A DNA stretch of 34,977 nt from Burkholderiaceae bacterium (GCA_029866055.1 JARXAG010000020.1:1-34977); one strand, 5' to 3'. Positions 9,547 to 21,669 are shown, counted from the stretch's first letter. Notes: generated from the letters alone by a model not told the origin. Translations and numbers: made by a program.

Positions 9547-10690
9547 AACGCGAGTCAAACGAATCGCGCGCATAAGAGAACACTTCTTTTTGAATCACTT
9601 CGGGCGGTAAGCCGAATACTGATTGAATAGCATCCGCGTAGACGGCCAGCGCATTGACCGTCACCTTCAAATCACGGCCCTCAAAGAGTTGAGATTTTTT
9701 TAAGCCGGGCCACTGACTTACGATCCCCTTTGCTTTGACCAATCCGCCAGCGGCCAAGATGCATGAACCCCAGCCATGATCGGTACCTAAGGTTCCGTTG
9801 ATGCCGACCGTTCTGCCAAATTCGGTTACGGTGATGACAAGGCTCTGCCCCCACTTGGTACCAATGCCCTCGCGATAGCCCCTAAGGGCATCGTCAATTT
9901 GTTTGAGCTTCGTGGCGTTGACCCCTTCGGCCGCGCCTTGCCCAGCATGGGTATCGAAACCGTTAAAGTCCAATACACCGACCACCGGCCCGCCGGGTAA
10001 CTGCATTTTTTGTGCAGCTTCTTTGGCTAGGCTATAGGCTGTTCGACGTTGTTGATTCGGTTCGGGTGTTCCGTCTGCTGCCAAGCGTATGTTGTCTGCT
10101 TGTAGAAGGCGCGCAGCATAGGGTTTGAGCTCTGGGACGTTAGCCCAAAGCTGGCTCACGAGTTCATAGGTCGCTTTGGGTGGTGCTTGCATCCAACTCG
10201 GGTACTGGGTCTCTGACGCAGCATCGCCTCGCAAAATGAGTGGCATGGGGATCGAAATCGCCACGCCGCCCTTTGACTGTGCTGTTCGCATCGCCCGACC
10301 TAGCCAGCCTGAGGCCGAGGCATAGGGTTTCATGATGCCGCTTTGCATGATGTCTTGCCCCTCGAAGTGCGAGCGACCCGTATACCCAAAACCTGTGGCA
10401 TGAATCGCAGTCGCTTGCCCGGCGACCATCAATTCTGCAAACGTGGGTAATGCGGGATGAATGCCAAAAAACTGATTGCCAGCCAGTAAATTCGAGGGAA
10501 TCAATTCAGAACGCAATGACCCAATATCAGAATCCGCAAAAGGCGGGATCGCTGCAAGGCCGTCCATGCCGCCTCGTAGCATGATGACTAACAAGCGCTT
10601 GGCTTGAGAGGGTTGAGCCGAGTTGGCCCACGGCGCAGCACCTGCAAGTGTCAGGCTCGCTGAAAACTTAATAAACTCTCTTCGTTTCAT
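9536..10690 (-). CDS. DUF1501 family protein with Tat-like signal
   Basis: MKRREFIKFSASLTLAGAAPWANSAQPSQAKRLLVIMLRGGMDGLAAIPPF...; DUF1501-type HxG...DTH and GTDHGWG motifs. Start set at 10690. Confidence 0.9.
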   Translation of the reverse strand: MKRREFIKFSASLTLAGAAPWANSAQPSQAKRLLVIMLRGGMDGLAAIPPFADSDIGSLRSELIPSNLLAGNQFFGIHPALPTFAELMVAGQATAIHATGFGYTGRSHFEGQDIMQSGIMKPYASASGWLGRAMRTAQSKGGVAISIPMPLILRGDAASETQYPSWMQAPPKATYELVSQLWANVPELKPYAARLLQADNIRLAADGTPEPNQQRRTAYSLAKEAAQKMQLPGGPVVGVLDFNGFDTHAGQGAAEGVNATKLKQIDDALRGYREGIGTKWGQSLVITVTEFGRTVGINGTLGTDHGWGSCILAAGGLVKAKGIVSQWPGLKKSQLFEGRDLKVTVNALAVYADAIQSVFGLPPEVIQKEVFSYARDSFDSRLFV

Positions 10691-10695
10691 TGCGT

Positions 10696-12168
10696 TTAAC
10701 CCCAAAGAATAGCGGGTGAAGTCAAATACACAGCCCAAAGGCTTCTAAGCGACTGATCGGGCATGCGTCGCGCTTGCTTGAGCGTTTTGAAGATTGCGCT
10801 TTGTTCGCCATGCTGTCTGATGACAACCTCGTTGAGCTGATCGCCTTGGCTGACTAAGCGGGGAGCAAACTGAAAGGCGTAACGAATTCTTCGATCAAGC
10901 ATTTCTTTTGAAAGCCAGTCGCGGTCGTAAAGCGACCAACCATTTGGCTGCGGGCAATTGTGAATGGCTTGACCTAGCTCTGACAGCAACTCATGCAGCC
11001 TTTCACCTTTTGTGTCTTTCAGCGGCAAGACAACCGGTAACGTCGCGCCAGTGACGCGATAGATGGTCCAGAGCCACGTCTCGGGGTTTGAAAATTTACG
11101 TAAAACAGGGCCGGCCGCGGCAGCCTCTGCGATGACAGCCTTGTGAATGGTGGGAAGATGGCCATCCGATTTTTGAAAGACCGCACTTAAGCGGCTGATC
11201 AGTTCAGGTGAGGGCGTGTCTGTAATAAAGGCCGTTGCTAGTTTTGTAGAGATGTGGCGCGCTGTGGCCGGATGACGGGCAAGGTCATCCATTAACCTCA
11301 GTAATTTGTCGCGATTCGCATACGCACCACCATATTGTTGGCCCATGACCGTTTGACTCGATGGCTCATGCTTATTGTCATCGAAATAGCTGCCATAGGG
11401 CCCGGACACCGATTGATTGCGTTGCCGACGCCTCACACTCCAGCCGGTCAAAATCATTGCGGTGGCGATCACGTCGTTTTGGGTGTAACCCGCGGCGGGG
11501 CTCAAGGTAAACAACTCAAGTAACTCACGCCCAAGATTTTCGTTAAACGAATCTTTGAGTCTGCCTTTGGCTCTGGCTGGCGAATTTGGTCCAGTCGACT
11601 TGGCATTGTCGAGGTAAAGCACCATCGCTGGATGTGTCACGGCCTCGTTCAGCATTTCGCGAAAATATCCAGACATGTGCCCTCTTAGCATGCGCATGTA
11701 CGGGCCAACGGCGGTGTTGATGTTATTGACTGCCGGCGAAACCGTGAAGTGATTGGTCCAAAAGTGCCAAAAGCGTTCAAATACCGGAGCGGGCCCGTTT
11801 ACGGCCATCGCGCCGCGAGCCAAGATCTCTTTCCAAGGTTCAAGTCGCCAGTAAGGATAATTGACCTGCTCGTAACGAAATTTCTCAACCTCTGACGGCG
11901 TCAATACCTTGGCTTTTTCGTTGCTTAGCAGGCGCGCTTGGTCGTGTTGAAATAATGCTTCGGCAACCTCTGCTTGCGTATGCAGAAGTGTTAATCCTTC
12001 GGGTAGATCCTTGAGCAAATGCCCTTGTCGGTCTGCAAAAAACTGAACGTTGGGCCCGCGGTTCAATTGATCTTGCGCCCAACCGATCACGTCACTTGGT
12101 ATTGTTTCGTCAGGGGCAAAGCCAAAACCGATTTGTCTAGAAAAGCGCGCTGCTTCAAGGGTATTCAC
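10696..12168 (-). CDS. DUF1800 family protein
   Basis: 490 aa, ARFSRQIGFGF...FWTNHFTVS...GRELLELFTLSPAAGYTQNDV...LTGW; canonical neighbour of DUF1501. Confidence 0.9.
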   Translation of the reverse strand: MNTLEAARFSRQIGFGFAPDETIPSDVIGWAQDQLNRGPNVQFFADRQGHLLKDLPEGLTLLHTQAEVAEALFQHDQARLLSNEKAKVLTPSEVEKFRYEQVNYPYWRLEPWKEILARGAMAVNGPAPVFERFWHFWTNHFTVSPAVNNINTAVGPYMRMLRGHMSGYFREMLNEAVTHPAMVLYLDNAKSTGPNSPARAKGRLKDSFNENLGRELLELFTLSPAAGYTQNDVIATAMILTGWSVRRRQRNQSVSGPYGSYFDDNKHEPSSQTVMGQQYGGAYANRDKLLRLMDDLARHPATARHISTKLATAFITDTPSPELISRLSAVFQKSDGHLPTIHKAVIAEAAAAGPVLRKFSNPETWLWTIYRVTGATLPVVLPLKDTKGERLHELLSELGQAIHNCPQPNGWSLYDRDWLSKEMLDRRIRYAFQFAPRLVSQGDQLNEVVIRQHGEQSAIFKTLKQARRMPDQSLRSLWAVYLTSPAILWG

Positions 12169-12184
12169 GACTGACTCCGCTCGA

Positions 12185-12967
12185 TCAAATCATTGACCAG
12201 CCGTGGCTGACAACAATTGATTGCCCAGTGAGGGCGTTGGTCTCAAAGCCTGCAACAAACGCGACGGTATTAGCGATGTCAGCAGTCGTTGTAAATTCGC
12301 CGTCTACAGTTTCTTGCAAAAATACTTTTTTAATCACATCTTCTTCACTCATGTTGAACAGGGCGGCTTGCTCTGGGATCTGTTTGTCTACCAGTGGCGT
12401 GCGAACAAAGCCTGGACACACGACATTGGTACGAACGCCGCGTGGGCCGCCTTCTTTGGCGATTGCACGCGCTAAGCCCAGCAAGCCGTGTTTTGCCGTG
12501 ATGTAGGCTGATTTCAATTTTGAGGCCTGATGCGAATGCACCGAGCCCATATAGATGATTGAACCGCCGCGACCGCTGTCGTACATATGCTTAATCGCTG
12601 CTTTGGTGGTTAAGAAAGCACCATCTACATGGATCGCCATGATTTTTTTCCAGTCAGCATATGGAAACTCTTCAATCGGATGAATGATTTGAATGCCGGC
12701 GTTCGACACAAGAATGTCGATACTGCCAAATTCTGTGACGGCGCGATTAACGCCGGCGTTGACTGCGTCTTCATCGGTGACATCCATCACCACACTGATG
12801 GCCCGACCGCCCGCCTTGATGATTTCGGCAACGACTAACTCAGAGGCCGCTGGGTTGAGGTCTGCCACGACCACAGCAGCACCTTGGCGCGCCAAGGTGA
12901 GCGCGCATTCACGGCCGATGCCGCTCGCTGCGCCGGTAATGAGGGCGACTTTGTTTTGAACTGACAT
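12185..12967 (-). CDS. bdhA: 3-hydroxybutyrate dehydrogenase-type SDR (copy 2)
   Basis: 260 aa, [29 protein letters not shown]...; same length as copy 1, with an identical [21 protein letters not shown] segment. Confidence 0.87.
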   Translation of the reverse strand: MSVQNKVALITGAASGIGRECALTLARQGAAVVVADLNPAASELVVAEIIKAGGRAISVVMDVTDEDAVNAGVNRAVTEFGSIDILVSNAGIQIIHPIEEFPYADWKKIMAIHVDGAFLTTKAAIKHMYDSGRGGSIIYMGSVHSHQASKLKSAYITAKHGLLGLARAIAKEGGPRGVRTNVVCPGFVRTPLVDKQIPEQAALFNMSEEDVIKKVFLQETVDGEFTTTADIANTVAFVAGFETNALTGQSIVVSHGWSMI

Positions 12968-13168
12968 GTGAAGCTCCTGAGAGGTGAATCAAAAGTAACT
13001 TGACCAGGTAAAGCTGGCTGGCGCGTGCCGCGGACAACCAGTGTAAGCCGTGAGGAAAAATAAAAAAAGACAGCAACTCATTTTGAATGCAAAAAGTTGC
13101 AATCTACATCAGCGCAGGCACACTTGCTCGGTGGCTTGAGCAAAGAGCAAAGTGCAAAGACGTCAGGC

Positions 13169-15358
13169 TTACTCAGAGATTGTGTCAGTTGCCCTAAGAT
13201 TTACGTGCGATTTATCGTAAATCACTTCAATTTCTTCATTGATCAGCGTGATCGAGCGTTGCAGTTGCTTGAGCGGGTAGGTCAGATCTGGGAGTGTTCC
13301 GTCTAGTAACGATTTTGGAACAGGGGGAGTAGGCTTCTCGGGCGCGGGTAACAGTTGGGGTAGTAGGGCATTCAAAAACTCGATGCTTGCCTCTGGGATT
13401 TTTGGCGAATTGATCAGTACGGTCGCCGCAGCCGAGATTTGCGAAGACAACATGTGATTTTGTATCACAATGTTATTGAGTTCGATTACGTGCCATTGTC
13501 GCGATTTTGGCTCTAGCATCATGCGATAAAACGCCTCGGCGAAGTTGGCCAGCGCTACGTGTACGTTTTTTCTGGCCAAGCGGATGTTGAAGTCGGCGCG
13601 TTTAATTTCGAACGCAGAGGCGCGCGTTTGGTGCGCCTGCACTTGAGTCAGCGCAGCACGCAGGTATTCGCGATTGGCTGAAATCGCAGCACGCATCAGC
13701 GAGGGCATAAACTGCGCCTCCCACCAGGGCAGCACATAGCTGCAGCCAAACGCAATCACCGAGCCCAAGAAGGTATCAAGCGCACGATCGGCAATGATTG
13801 TCGTTGCACCGGGGTCAAGAAAATTAAACGCGAGCAGCACGGCGTTTGTATTGAACGCTGAAGCCAGCAGGTAATTGATCTGCAATAGGCTGCCGCCGAT
13901 AATCGTTGACAACACCATCGCCGCAAACAACCATGTTTCGTGCTGCGTGGTGTACAAAATACCAAACGCTAGCCCGCAGCCTACCAAGGTGCCTACCAAT
14001 CGCCACCCGTTGCGTTGGCGCGTCAGTGCAAAGCCCGGCTTCATGATGATCAGTACGGTCAGCAAAATCCAATAGCCCTGGCGGGCCAGCGCAGGGATCA
14101 GCGCCGAGAGTGCAAGCGCGATACCCGCGGCAAGTGTGACGCGCAACGCATAGCGACAAATAGGTGAGTCAAGCCGTAAGTTGCTTGTGATTAAACGTGG
14201 TCGAAACTGTTGGCGTGATAGAAATTGCGTTAAAGAGCGATCGATTTTGATGGGATCCAGCAGTTGAGCGTCGCGATCACGTCGCGTTGCCACAATCATT
14301 CGGTCGATTATTTTTGCGCTATTGCGTAAGCGACGCAAAATTTCGATGCATAAGGAATAGAGCTCAGGGTCGCGCTGCGCCAACCCATCGGTGTGCATTT
14401 GCTGTATTTCAAACTCAAGTGCACGCAACTCTGCTTTGACGCTACTGCGTTGCGGTGCGGTGTGCTCGCGCGCCACGGCAAGCGCGATGCGCTCAAGATC
14501 ACTCGCCATTTTATGCAGAGCGTCGCGCATAAACAGCAGGGCGTCCGTGCCCTCAAGTTTTTGCCGTAAAAAAGCATAGTCGGTGCGTGTGGCGACCAGC
14601 AGATCAAGAATCGCAATCATTTCAACGAACAGATTCCAAAGCATTATGCGATTTGAGTCGCTTTGTGCCTTTGGGGTCGCTAGGCCACGCAAGACCATGT
14701 CACGCGCAGCTTGATGTTTATCTGTCATGTCGGCTTGGCAGACAATCAGCTTTCGGTAGCTTTCTTCCAGGTCTTGATCTAAGTCGTACATGTCGGCGCG
14801 CCGCGCGATGTAATCGGCTGTGGCAAAAAGGGCAACCGACAACGCTTGCTCTTTTTCGCGCAATTGCATCACCCGGCTAACCGAGTAACTAAACAGGGTG
14901 TAAAACAGACCGCCACCTAAAGAGGTCAGCGCATGTACCCAGACGTCTTGGGTCGAGAGCGCGTTGTGCAAGGTGACAGTCATGAGCAACAAACAGGCAA
15001 AGCCGATTTGCCCGCCCTTTTTGCCATAGACGGCCAGCATAGAGAAGGCAAAACACTGCCCCATCACAACGACCCAGATTAAGAGCGGATGAGAAGACGC
15101 TAACCCGGTTAGGGTGACGGTCAGGGTGCTTAAGGCTGTGCCGCCCAGCATTTCGCGCGCCCGGTGCTCGTGGGGCCCTGGCTGATCGATAAAAGCCACG
15201 CACAGCGCACCGAAGGTTGCGATCAGACCGCTGGCATACCAACCAAAGACTCCACCCAAGATTGCGATTGGCAGCAAAATTCCGGCCGCACGCCTGACAC
15301 CACTATAAAAGTGGTGGCTGAACAAAAAGCGCTGTAAAGGGCCGTAGTTTAAATTCAT
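13169..15358 (-). CDS. FUSC family (YccS/YhfK-like) inner-membrane protein
   Basis: 729 aa, two hydrophobic multi-TM blocks separated by a long helical cytosolic region; second block TLAAGIALALSALIPALARQGYWILLTVLIIMKPGFALTRQRNGWRLVGTLVG is FUSC-like. Confidence 0.87.
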   Translation of the reverse strand: MNLNYGPLQRFLFSHHFYSGVRRAAGILLPIAILGGVFGWYASGLIATFGALCVAFIDQPGPHEHRAREMLGGTALSTLTVTLTGLASSHPLLIWVVVMGQCFAFSMLAVYGKKGGQIGFACLLLMTVTLHNALSTQDVWVHALTSLGGGLFYTLFSYSVSRVMQLREKEQALSVALFATADYIARRADMYDLDQDLEESYRKLIVCQADMTDKHQAARDMVLRGLATPKAQSDSNRIMLWNLFVEMIAILDLLVATRTDYAFLRQKLEGTDALLFMRDALHKMASDLERIALAVAREHTAPQRSSVKAELRALEFEIQQMHTDGLAQRDPELYSLCIEILRRLRNSAKIIDRMIVATRRDRDAQLLDPIKIDRSLTQFLSRQQFRPRLITSNLRLDSPICRYALRVTLAAGIALALSALIPALARQGYWILLTVLIIMKPGFALTRQRNGWRLVGTLVGCGLAFGILYTTQHETWLFAAMVLSTIIGGSLLQINYLLASAFNTNAVLLAFNFLDPGATTIIADRALDTFLGSVIAFGCSYVLPWWEAQFMPSLMRAAISANREYLRAALTQVQAHQTRASAFEIKRADFNIRLARKNVHVALANFAEAFYRMMLEPKSRQWHVIELNNIVIQNHMLSSQISAAATVLINSPKIPEASIEFLNALLPQLLPAPEKPTPPVPKSLLDGTLPDLTYPLKQLQRSITLINEEIEVIYDKSHVNLRATDTISE

Positions 15359-15708
15359 GGCTCAGGCGGGCCTTGGTAAATTGTGCAGCACAGCAACAGG
15401 CAATCGATTGCCCATAGGCCTTGAGGGTATCTCAATTTGCGCTGCGACGCACAACGGGTTACAGTTATCGGCTCGCACCTTTAAGCCCACCGCTTTTTTG
15501 TGCAATGGCTTTTAGTTTGGGTCACCGCCCAAACAGTCTTGCCATCTAAACTTTTGCTGCTTTCCCTGCCACAAGCTGCGGCAAGCGCTTCCGTTTCGAT
15601 CCAGTGCACCCCTGTTGGGTGCGTGCATAGCCTGATGGCGAATGCGCGACAGATTGGCAAGGTGTCCGGGTGGCTAGGCTCCGTGAGTCTAAAAGCGTCG
15701 GATCATGT

Positions 15709-15732
15709 TGCTGAACATGTAGCGGTTCAGCA
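15709..15732 (+). promoter_or_regulatory. Hairpin in the ilvI leader
   Basis: TGCTGAAC (15709-15716) / GTTCAGCA (15725-15732), 8 nt loop, about 60 nt upstream of the likely ilvI start. Confidence 0.5.
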
Positions 15733-15790
15733 TTTCTCAAGACGAGGATGCAATCAGATGGGCGATGCCGGTAATGAAAGGAATGAACTT

Positions 15791-17509
15791 ATGGAACTCA
15801 ATGGCGCAGACATCGTCGTGCGTTGCCTGGCTGACGAAGGCGTAGAACACGTTTTTGGTTACCCTGGTGGCGCGGTCTTATACATCTACGACGCAATCTA
15901 CAAGCAAGATAAATTTCAGCATATTCTGGTGCGACACGAGCAAGCTGCCGTGCACGCCGCCGATGCGTACTCGCGATCCTCAAACAAAGTTGGCGTGTGC
16001 TTGGTCACCAGTGGCCCCGGCGTGACCAACGCCGTGACGGGTATCGCAACTGCCTACATGGATTCGATTCCAATGGTGATCATCAGCGGTCAGGTGCCCA
16101 CGCACGCGATCGGTGAAGACGCTTTTCAAGAATGCGATACCGTAGGGATTACACGCCCTTGCGTGAAGCACAACTTTTTAGTGCGCGATATCAAAGACTT
16201 GGCCGATACGATGCGCAAGGCGTTTTATATCGCCCGCACCGGTCGTCCAGGCCCCGTGCTTGTTGATATCCCTAAAGATATTACCGCTGCACATTGCAAA
16301 TACACGCCCGCCAAAGGCGACCCCGTGTTGCGGTCTTACGCGCCGGTCGTAAAGGGCCATCAAGGGCAAATCAAAAAAGCTGTGCAGATGCTGTTGCAAG
16401 CCGAGCGCCCCATGATTTATAGCGGTGGTGGCGCGATTCTGTCTGATGCGTCTGCCGAGTTGCACGAGTTCGTCAAACTAGTCGGGGCGCCCTGCACCAA
16501 CACCCTCATGGGCTTGGGCGCTTTTCCGTTTTCAGATTCGCAATTTGTCGGTATGCCTGGCATGCACGGCACCTACGAAGCCAATATGGCAATGCAACAC
16601 TGCGACGTGTTGATTTCGGTGGGTGCGCGCTTTGATGATCGCGTGATTGGTAACCCAAAGCATTTTGCGCAAAATGCTCGTAAGATTATTCATGTTGATA
16701 TTGACCCGTCGTCAATTTCAAAACGCGTCAAAGTCGATGTGCCAATTGTGGGTAACGTCAAAGACGTGCTGATTGATTTAATTGCGCAATACAAAATCAG
16801 CGCAACTGAAACCCGTCAAAATCCTGAGGCCTTGGCCAAATGGTGGCAGCAGGTACAAGTTTGGCGTGGCAAAGAGTGCATGAAATTTGCCAGTTCAAAC
16901 GAAGTCATCAAGCCCCAGTCGGTTGTGCAAAAGCTATGGGAAGTCACCGAGGGTGATGCCTACGTGACCTCTGACGTGGGTCAGCATCAAATGTGGGCGG
17001 CGCAGTACTACGGTTTTGACAAACCGCGCCGCTGGATTAACTCGGGTGGATTAGGCACGATGGGCGTGGGCTTGCCTTACGCGATGGGCGTGCAAATGGC
17101 TAACCCAGGCGCAACAGTGGCATGCATCACGGGCGAAGGCTCGATTCAGATGAATATCCAAGAGTTGTCGACCTGCCGTCAATATCATCTGACCCCTAAG
17201 ATTTTATGCTTGAACAATCGCTATTTAGGGATGGTTCGGCAATGGCAGCAAATTGATTATTCGTCTCGCTACGCCGAGTCTTACATGGATGCGTTGCCCG
17301 ATTTCGTCAAACTCGCCGAGGCCTACGGTCACGTTGGGATGCGAATCGACAAACCTTCGGATGTGGATGGCGCCATGCGCGAAGCGTTCAAATTAAAAGA
17401 TCGCCTCGTGTTCATGGACTTCATCACCGATCGCGAAGAAAACGTTTGGCCGATGGTCAAGGCGGGCAAAGGTCTGACCGAGATGTTGCTCGGTTCTGAA
17501 GATCTATAA
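15791..17509 (+). CDS. ilvI: Acetolactate synthase large (catalytic) subunit
   Basis: ORF track 15500..17509; homology-like region begins MELNGADIVVRCLADEGVEHVFGYPGGAVLYIYDAI at 15791. ThDP motif GEGSIQMNIQELSTCRQYHLTPKILCLNN. Confidence 0.95.
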   Translation: MELNGADIVVRCLADEGVEHVFGYPGGAVLYIYDAIYKQDKFQHILVRHEQAAVHAADAYSRSSNKVGVCLVTSGPGVTNAVTGIATAYMDSIPMVIISGQVPTHAIGEDAFQECDTVGITRPCVKHNFLVRDIKDLADTMRKAFYIARTGRPGPVLVDIPKDITAAHCKYTPAKGDPVLRSYAPVVKGHQGQIKKAVQMLLQAERPMIYSGGGAILSDASAELHEFVKLVGAPCTNTLMGLGAFPFSDSQFVGMPGMHGTYEANMAMQHCDVLISVGARFDDRVIGNPKHFAQNARKIIHVDIDPSSISKRVKVDVPIVGNVKDVLIDLIAQYKISATETRQNPEALAKWWQQVQVWRGKECMKFASSNEVIKPQSVVQKLWEVTEGDAYVTSDVGQHQMWAAQYYGFDKPRRWINSGGLGTMGVGLPYAMGVQMANPGATVACITGEGSIQMNIQELSTCRQYHLTPKILCLNNRYLGMVRQWQQIDYSSRYAESYMDALPDFVKLAEAYGHVGMRIDKPSDVDGAMREAFKLKDRLVFMDFITDREENVWPMVKAGKGLTEMLLGSEDL

Positions 17510-17520
17510 CGGAGACCACC

Positions 17521-19109
<1,589 letters not shown>

Positions 19110-19134
19110 TTTTGTGTTTAGTTTGTTTTTGAAT

Positions 19135-19159
19135 CACGCCCTTCGGGGCGTGTTTTTTT
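19135..19159 (+). terminator. Intrinsic terminator after ilvC
   Basis: CACGCCC-TTCG-GGGCGTG followed by TTTTTTT. Confidence 0.92.
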
Positions 19160-19175
19160 GGGTTAACCTTTCGGC

Positions 19176-19838
19176 ATGATGAATACACCACACTATCCAC
19201 ACCCCATAATCGCCCGCGAGGGTTGGCCTTTTTTGGCTGGCTCGATACTCATCGCTGTGCTTGTCAGCTTTTGGTCGCTTGGCTGGTCAATCTTCTTTTG
19301 GGTGATTGCAGTCTTTGTGCTGCAATTCTTTCGCGATCCGGCTCGCTCGGGCTCAACCGAGCCTTTGGCAGTCTTGTCGCCCGCCGATGGCCGCATTGTG
19401 GTGGTCGAGCAGACCCTTGATCCCTACGGTGAACGCCAGGCACTCAAGATTAGCGTATTCATGAATGTCTTTAACGTGCACAGCAATCGCAGCCCAGTTG
19501 ATGGTGAAGTGCTTAAAACGCAATATTTTCCGGGTAAGTTTTTTAACGCAGCGCTTGATAAGGCCTCGCTCGAAAACGAGCGTAACGCTATGGTGTTGCG
19601 CACGCCTGCTGGCCACCTTGTGACGGCGGTTCAGGTTGCCGGCTTGGTCGCCAAGCGCATCCTTTGCTATACCAAGGCTGGCAACACCTTGGCGCGCGGG
19701 CAACGCTACGGTTTTATTCGCTTTGGTTCGCGTGTAGATGTTTATTTGCCGCTAGGATCGCGCGCCAGAGTCGCAATTGGTGATAAGGTAAGCGCAACGA
19801 GTACGGTGCTGGCGGATTTGCCTGCGTCAACTAGCTGA
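19176..19838 (+). CDS. psd: Phosphatidylserine decarboxylase family protein
   Basis: 220 aa; [31 protein letters not shown], and [11 protein letters not shown] with the GS self-cleavage site. Confidence 0.93.
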   Translation: MMNTPHYPHPIIAREGWPFLAGSILIAVLVSFWSLGWSIFFWVIAVFVLQFFRDPARSGSTEPLAVLSPADGRIVVVEQTLDPYGERQALKISVFMNVFNVHSNRSPVDGEVLKTQYFPGKFFNAALDKASLENERNAMVLRTPAGHLVTAVQVAGLVAKRILCYTKAGNTLARGQRYGFIRFGSRVDVYLPLGSRARVAIGDKVSATSTVLADLPASTS

Positions 19839-19846
19839 GTCTAAAG

Positions 19847-20617
19847 ATGCCTAATAATCCATTGCGCGACCCTGATCTTCGCCACCGCAGTATTTATTTG
19901 CTGCCCAATGCGTTCACAACTGCGGCACTTTTTGCCGGGTTTTATGCAGTGGTTCAGGCGATGAACGGTCGCTTTGAAATGGCGGCCATTGCCATATTTG
20001 TTGCGATGGTGCTTGACGGAATGGATGGTAGGGTTGCCAGACTGACCAACACGACCTCGGCGTTTGGCGAGCAATACGACTCGCTTTCAGATATGACCTC
20101 GTTTGGCGTCGCGCCGGCGCTGGTGATGTACGAGTGGATGCTGCAAGATTTAGGTCGCTGGGGTTGGTTGGCCGCGTTTGTGTATGTCTGCGGTGCTGCT
20201 CTAAGGTTGGCGCGTTTTAATACCAATATTGCAGTGGTGGACAAGCGCTTTTTTCAAGGCTTACCTAGCCCTGCGGCCGGCGCCTTGATTGCAGGTTTTG
20301 TTTGGTTGGTGGTCGATAATCGCTTGCAAGTGCCTCATGAGTTTTTGGCTTGGACGGCCTTTGCGATCACGATTTATTGCGGCATTGCGATGGTCTCGAA
20401 TCTGCCGTTTTACAGCGGCAAAGCCTTTGCCCTGAGCCGCAGCGTGCCGTTTTGGGTGATTTTGGTTTTTGTTGCTGGCTTTGTCTTTATTTCAAGCAAC
20501 CCGCCTGTGATTTTGTTTGGCCTGTTTATTGTGTACGGGCTGTCGGGTTGGGGCGTATGGCTGTGGCGCTGGCGCCGCCTGTCTAAGCAGGTGGCGTTGC
20601 GCAGCGGGGCCGAATAA
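19847..20617 (+). CDS. pssA: CDP-diacylglycerol--serine O-phosphatidyltransferase
   Basis: 256 aa; CDP-alcohol phosphotransferase motif DGMDGRVARLTNTTSAFGEQYDSLSD. Confidence 0.95.
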   Translation: MPNNPLRDPDLRHRSIYLLPNAFTTAALFAGFYAVVQAMNGRFEMAAIAIFVAMVLDGMDGRVARLTNTTSAFGEQYDSLSDMTSFGVAPALVMYEWMLQDLGRWGWLAAFVYVCGAALRLARFNTNIAVVDKRFFQGLPSPAAGALIAGFVWLVVDNRLQVPHEFLAWTAFAITIYCGIAMVSNLPFYSGKAFALSRSVPFWVILVFVAGFVFISSNPPVILFGLFIVYGLSGWGVWLWRWRRLSKQVALRSGAE

Positions 20618-20618
20618 G

Positions 20619-21107
20619 TTAGCGGTCGTTTTGCAAATACGCCGGATCGGGCCCCGGGTTGTGGCGATTAGCCAGGTTGCCGTTGGGCCCCATGTAGACG
20701 TACATCAACGAATACCACACTGAGGATTCAAAATAGCGGTACGACCAGACTTTTTCGTTTCCTTTGGCAATGCCTCCAATATCTGCAGGGGGACCAAATT
20801 CACAACGGACGCGTTCGTCAGACCAGGTTCCGGTGGATAACAGCTCAAAATGTGCGTCGGTCAGTACCTGAGTGACCGGACCAATGGTGTTGTCTTTGGT
20901 GATGTTTGTGCCCCAGGCGTAACGTCCAAACGGTTGTTGTGACCAGACCAGTCGCTCAGTACCATCTGGGTTACGGCAGGCGATGGTGGGTTTGCCAAAT
21001 TGCTTGATGATGTCGGCCACTGGGGTGCCAGGCTTGGCAGATTGCAGTTGTGCACAGCCACCAAGTGCGAAGACTAACAACATTGCCACATATATTTGCG
21101 TGCGCAT
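20619..21107 (-). CDS. Lipoprotein (OmlA/BamE-like family) of unknown function
   Basis: 162 aa with lipobox LGGC (MRTQIYVAMLLVFALGGCAQLQSAKPGTPVADIIKQFGKPT). Confidence 0.75.
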   Translation of the reverse strand: MRTQIYVAMLLVFALGGCAQLQSAKPGTPVADIIKQFGKPTIACRNPDGTERLVWSQQPFGRYAWGTNITKDNTIGPVTQVLTDAHFELLSTGTWSDERVRCEFGPPADIGGIAKGNEKVWSYRYFESSVWYSLMYVYMGPNGNLANRHNPGPDPAYLQNDR

Positions 21108-21354
21108 ATTATGCCTAAGAATTAATTAGTTGATGCGTGATTAAAGTGCTTCAAAAACCTTGCCAGTCGCCAAGCAAACGTAGCCTTTTTGCGCGCCGAT
21201 AGGCGGAATGTCACCATTTTAGTCAATAAGCTATAATTCTCAGGCTTTACTGGATCTTTTTCCATTAAATTGTTTTTTAGTAAAGCGTTTACGCGCAGCT
21301 TATAGTATTTTTTTCGCTAGAAGGTTGTCTGTAAAGTTCGTTCTTTTTTAATCA

Positions 21355-21378
21355 CGTTAAAGCACCTCGGCTTTAACG
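21355..21378 (+). promoter_or_regulatory. Stem-loop in rpsO 5' leader (candidate S15 autoregulatory element)
   Basis: 9 bp stem CGTTAAAGC / GCTTTAACG with 6 nt loop, ending 21 nt before the rpsO ATG. Confidence 0.5.
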
Positions 21379-21399
21379 CTTGTCATTTGAGGCTTAAAA

Positions 21400-21669
21400 A
21401 TGTCTGTTGCTGATATTAAAAAATCCGACATCGTCGCGCAGTATCAACGCGCACAAGGCGATACCGGTTCTCCTGAAGTTCAAGTGGCTCTGCTGACAGC
21501 TCGTATCAACGAACTGACAGGTCACTTCAAAGCACATATTAAAGACCACCACTCACGCCGCGGCCTTCTGCGTATGGTTAGCCGTCGTCGTAAGCTGCTC
21601 GATTATCTCAAGGGCCGCAACCCAGATTCATATCGCTCGCTGATCGAAAAACTCGGTCTGCGTAAGTGA
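21400..21669 (+). CDS. rpsO: 30S ribosomal protein S15
   Basis: 89 aa, ...[52 protein letters not shown].... Confidence 0.99.
   Translation: MSVADIKKSDIVAQYQRAQGDTGSPEVQVALLTARINELTGHFKAHIKDHHSRRGLLRMVSRRRKLLDYLKGRNPDSYRSLIEKLGLRK

Noticed and set aside
13073-13100. GCAACT...AGTTGC inverted repeat upstream of bdh copy 2
   Set aside because: Only 6 bp with a 16 nt loop; too weak to call a regulatory element without conservation data.
15500-15790. Treating the N-terminal 97 aa extension of the ilvI ORF as protein
   Set aside because: Homology-like sequence starts at MELNGADIVV (15791); the upstream part is more likely a leader, though reported as a regulatory finding.
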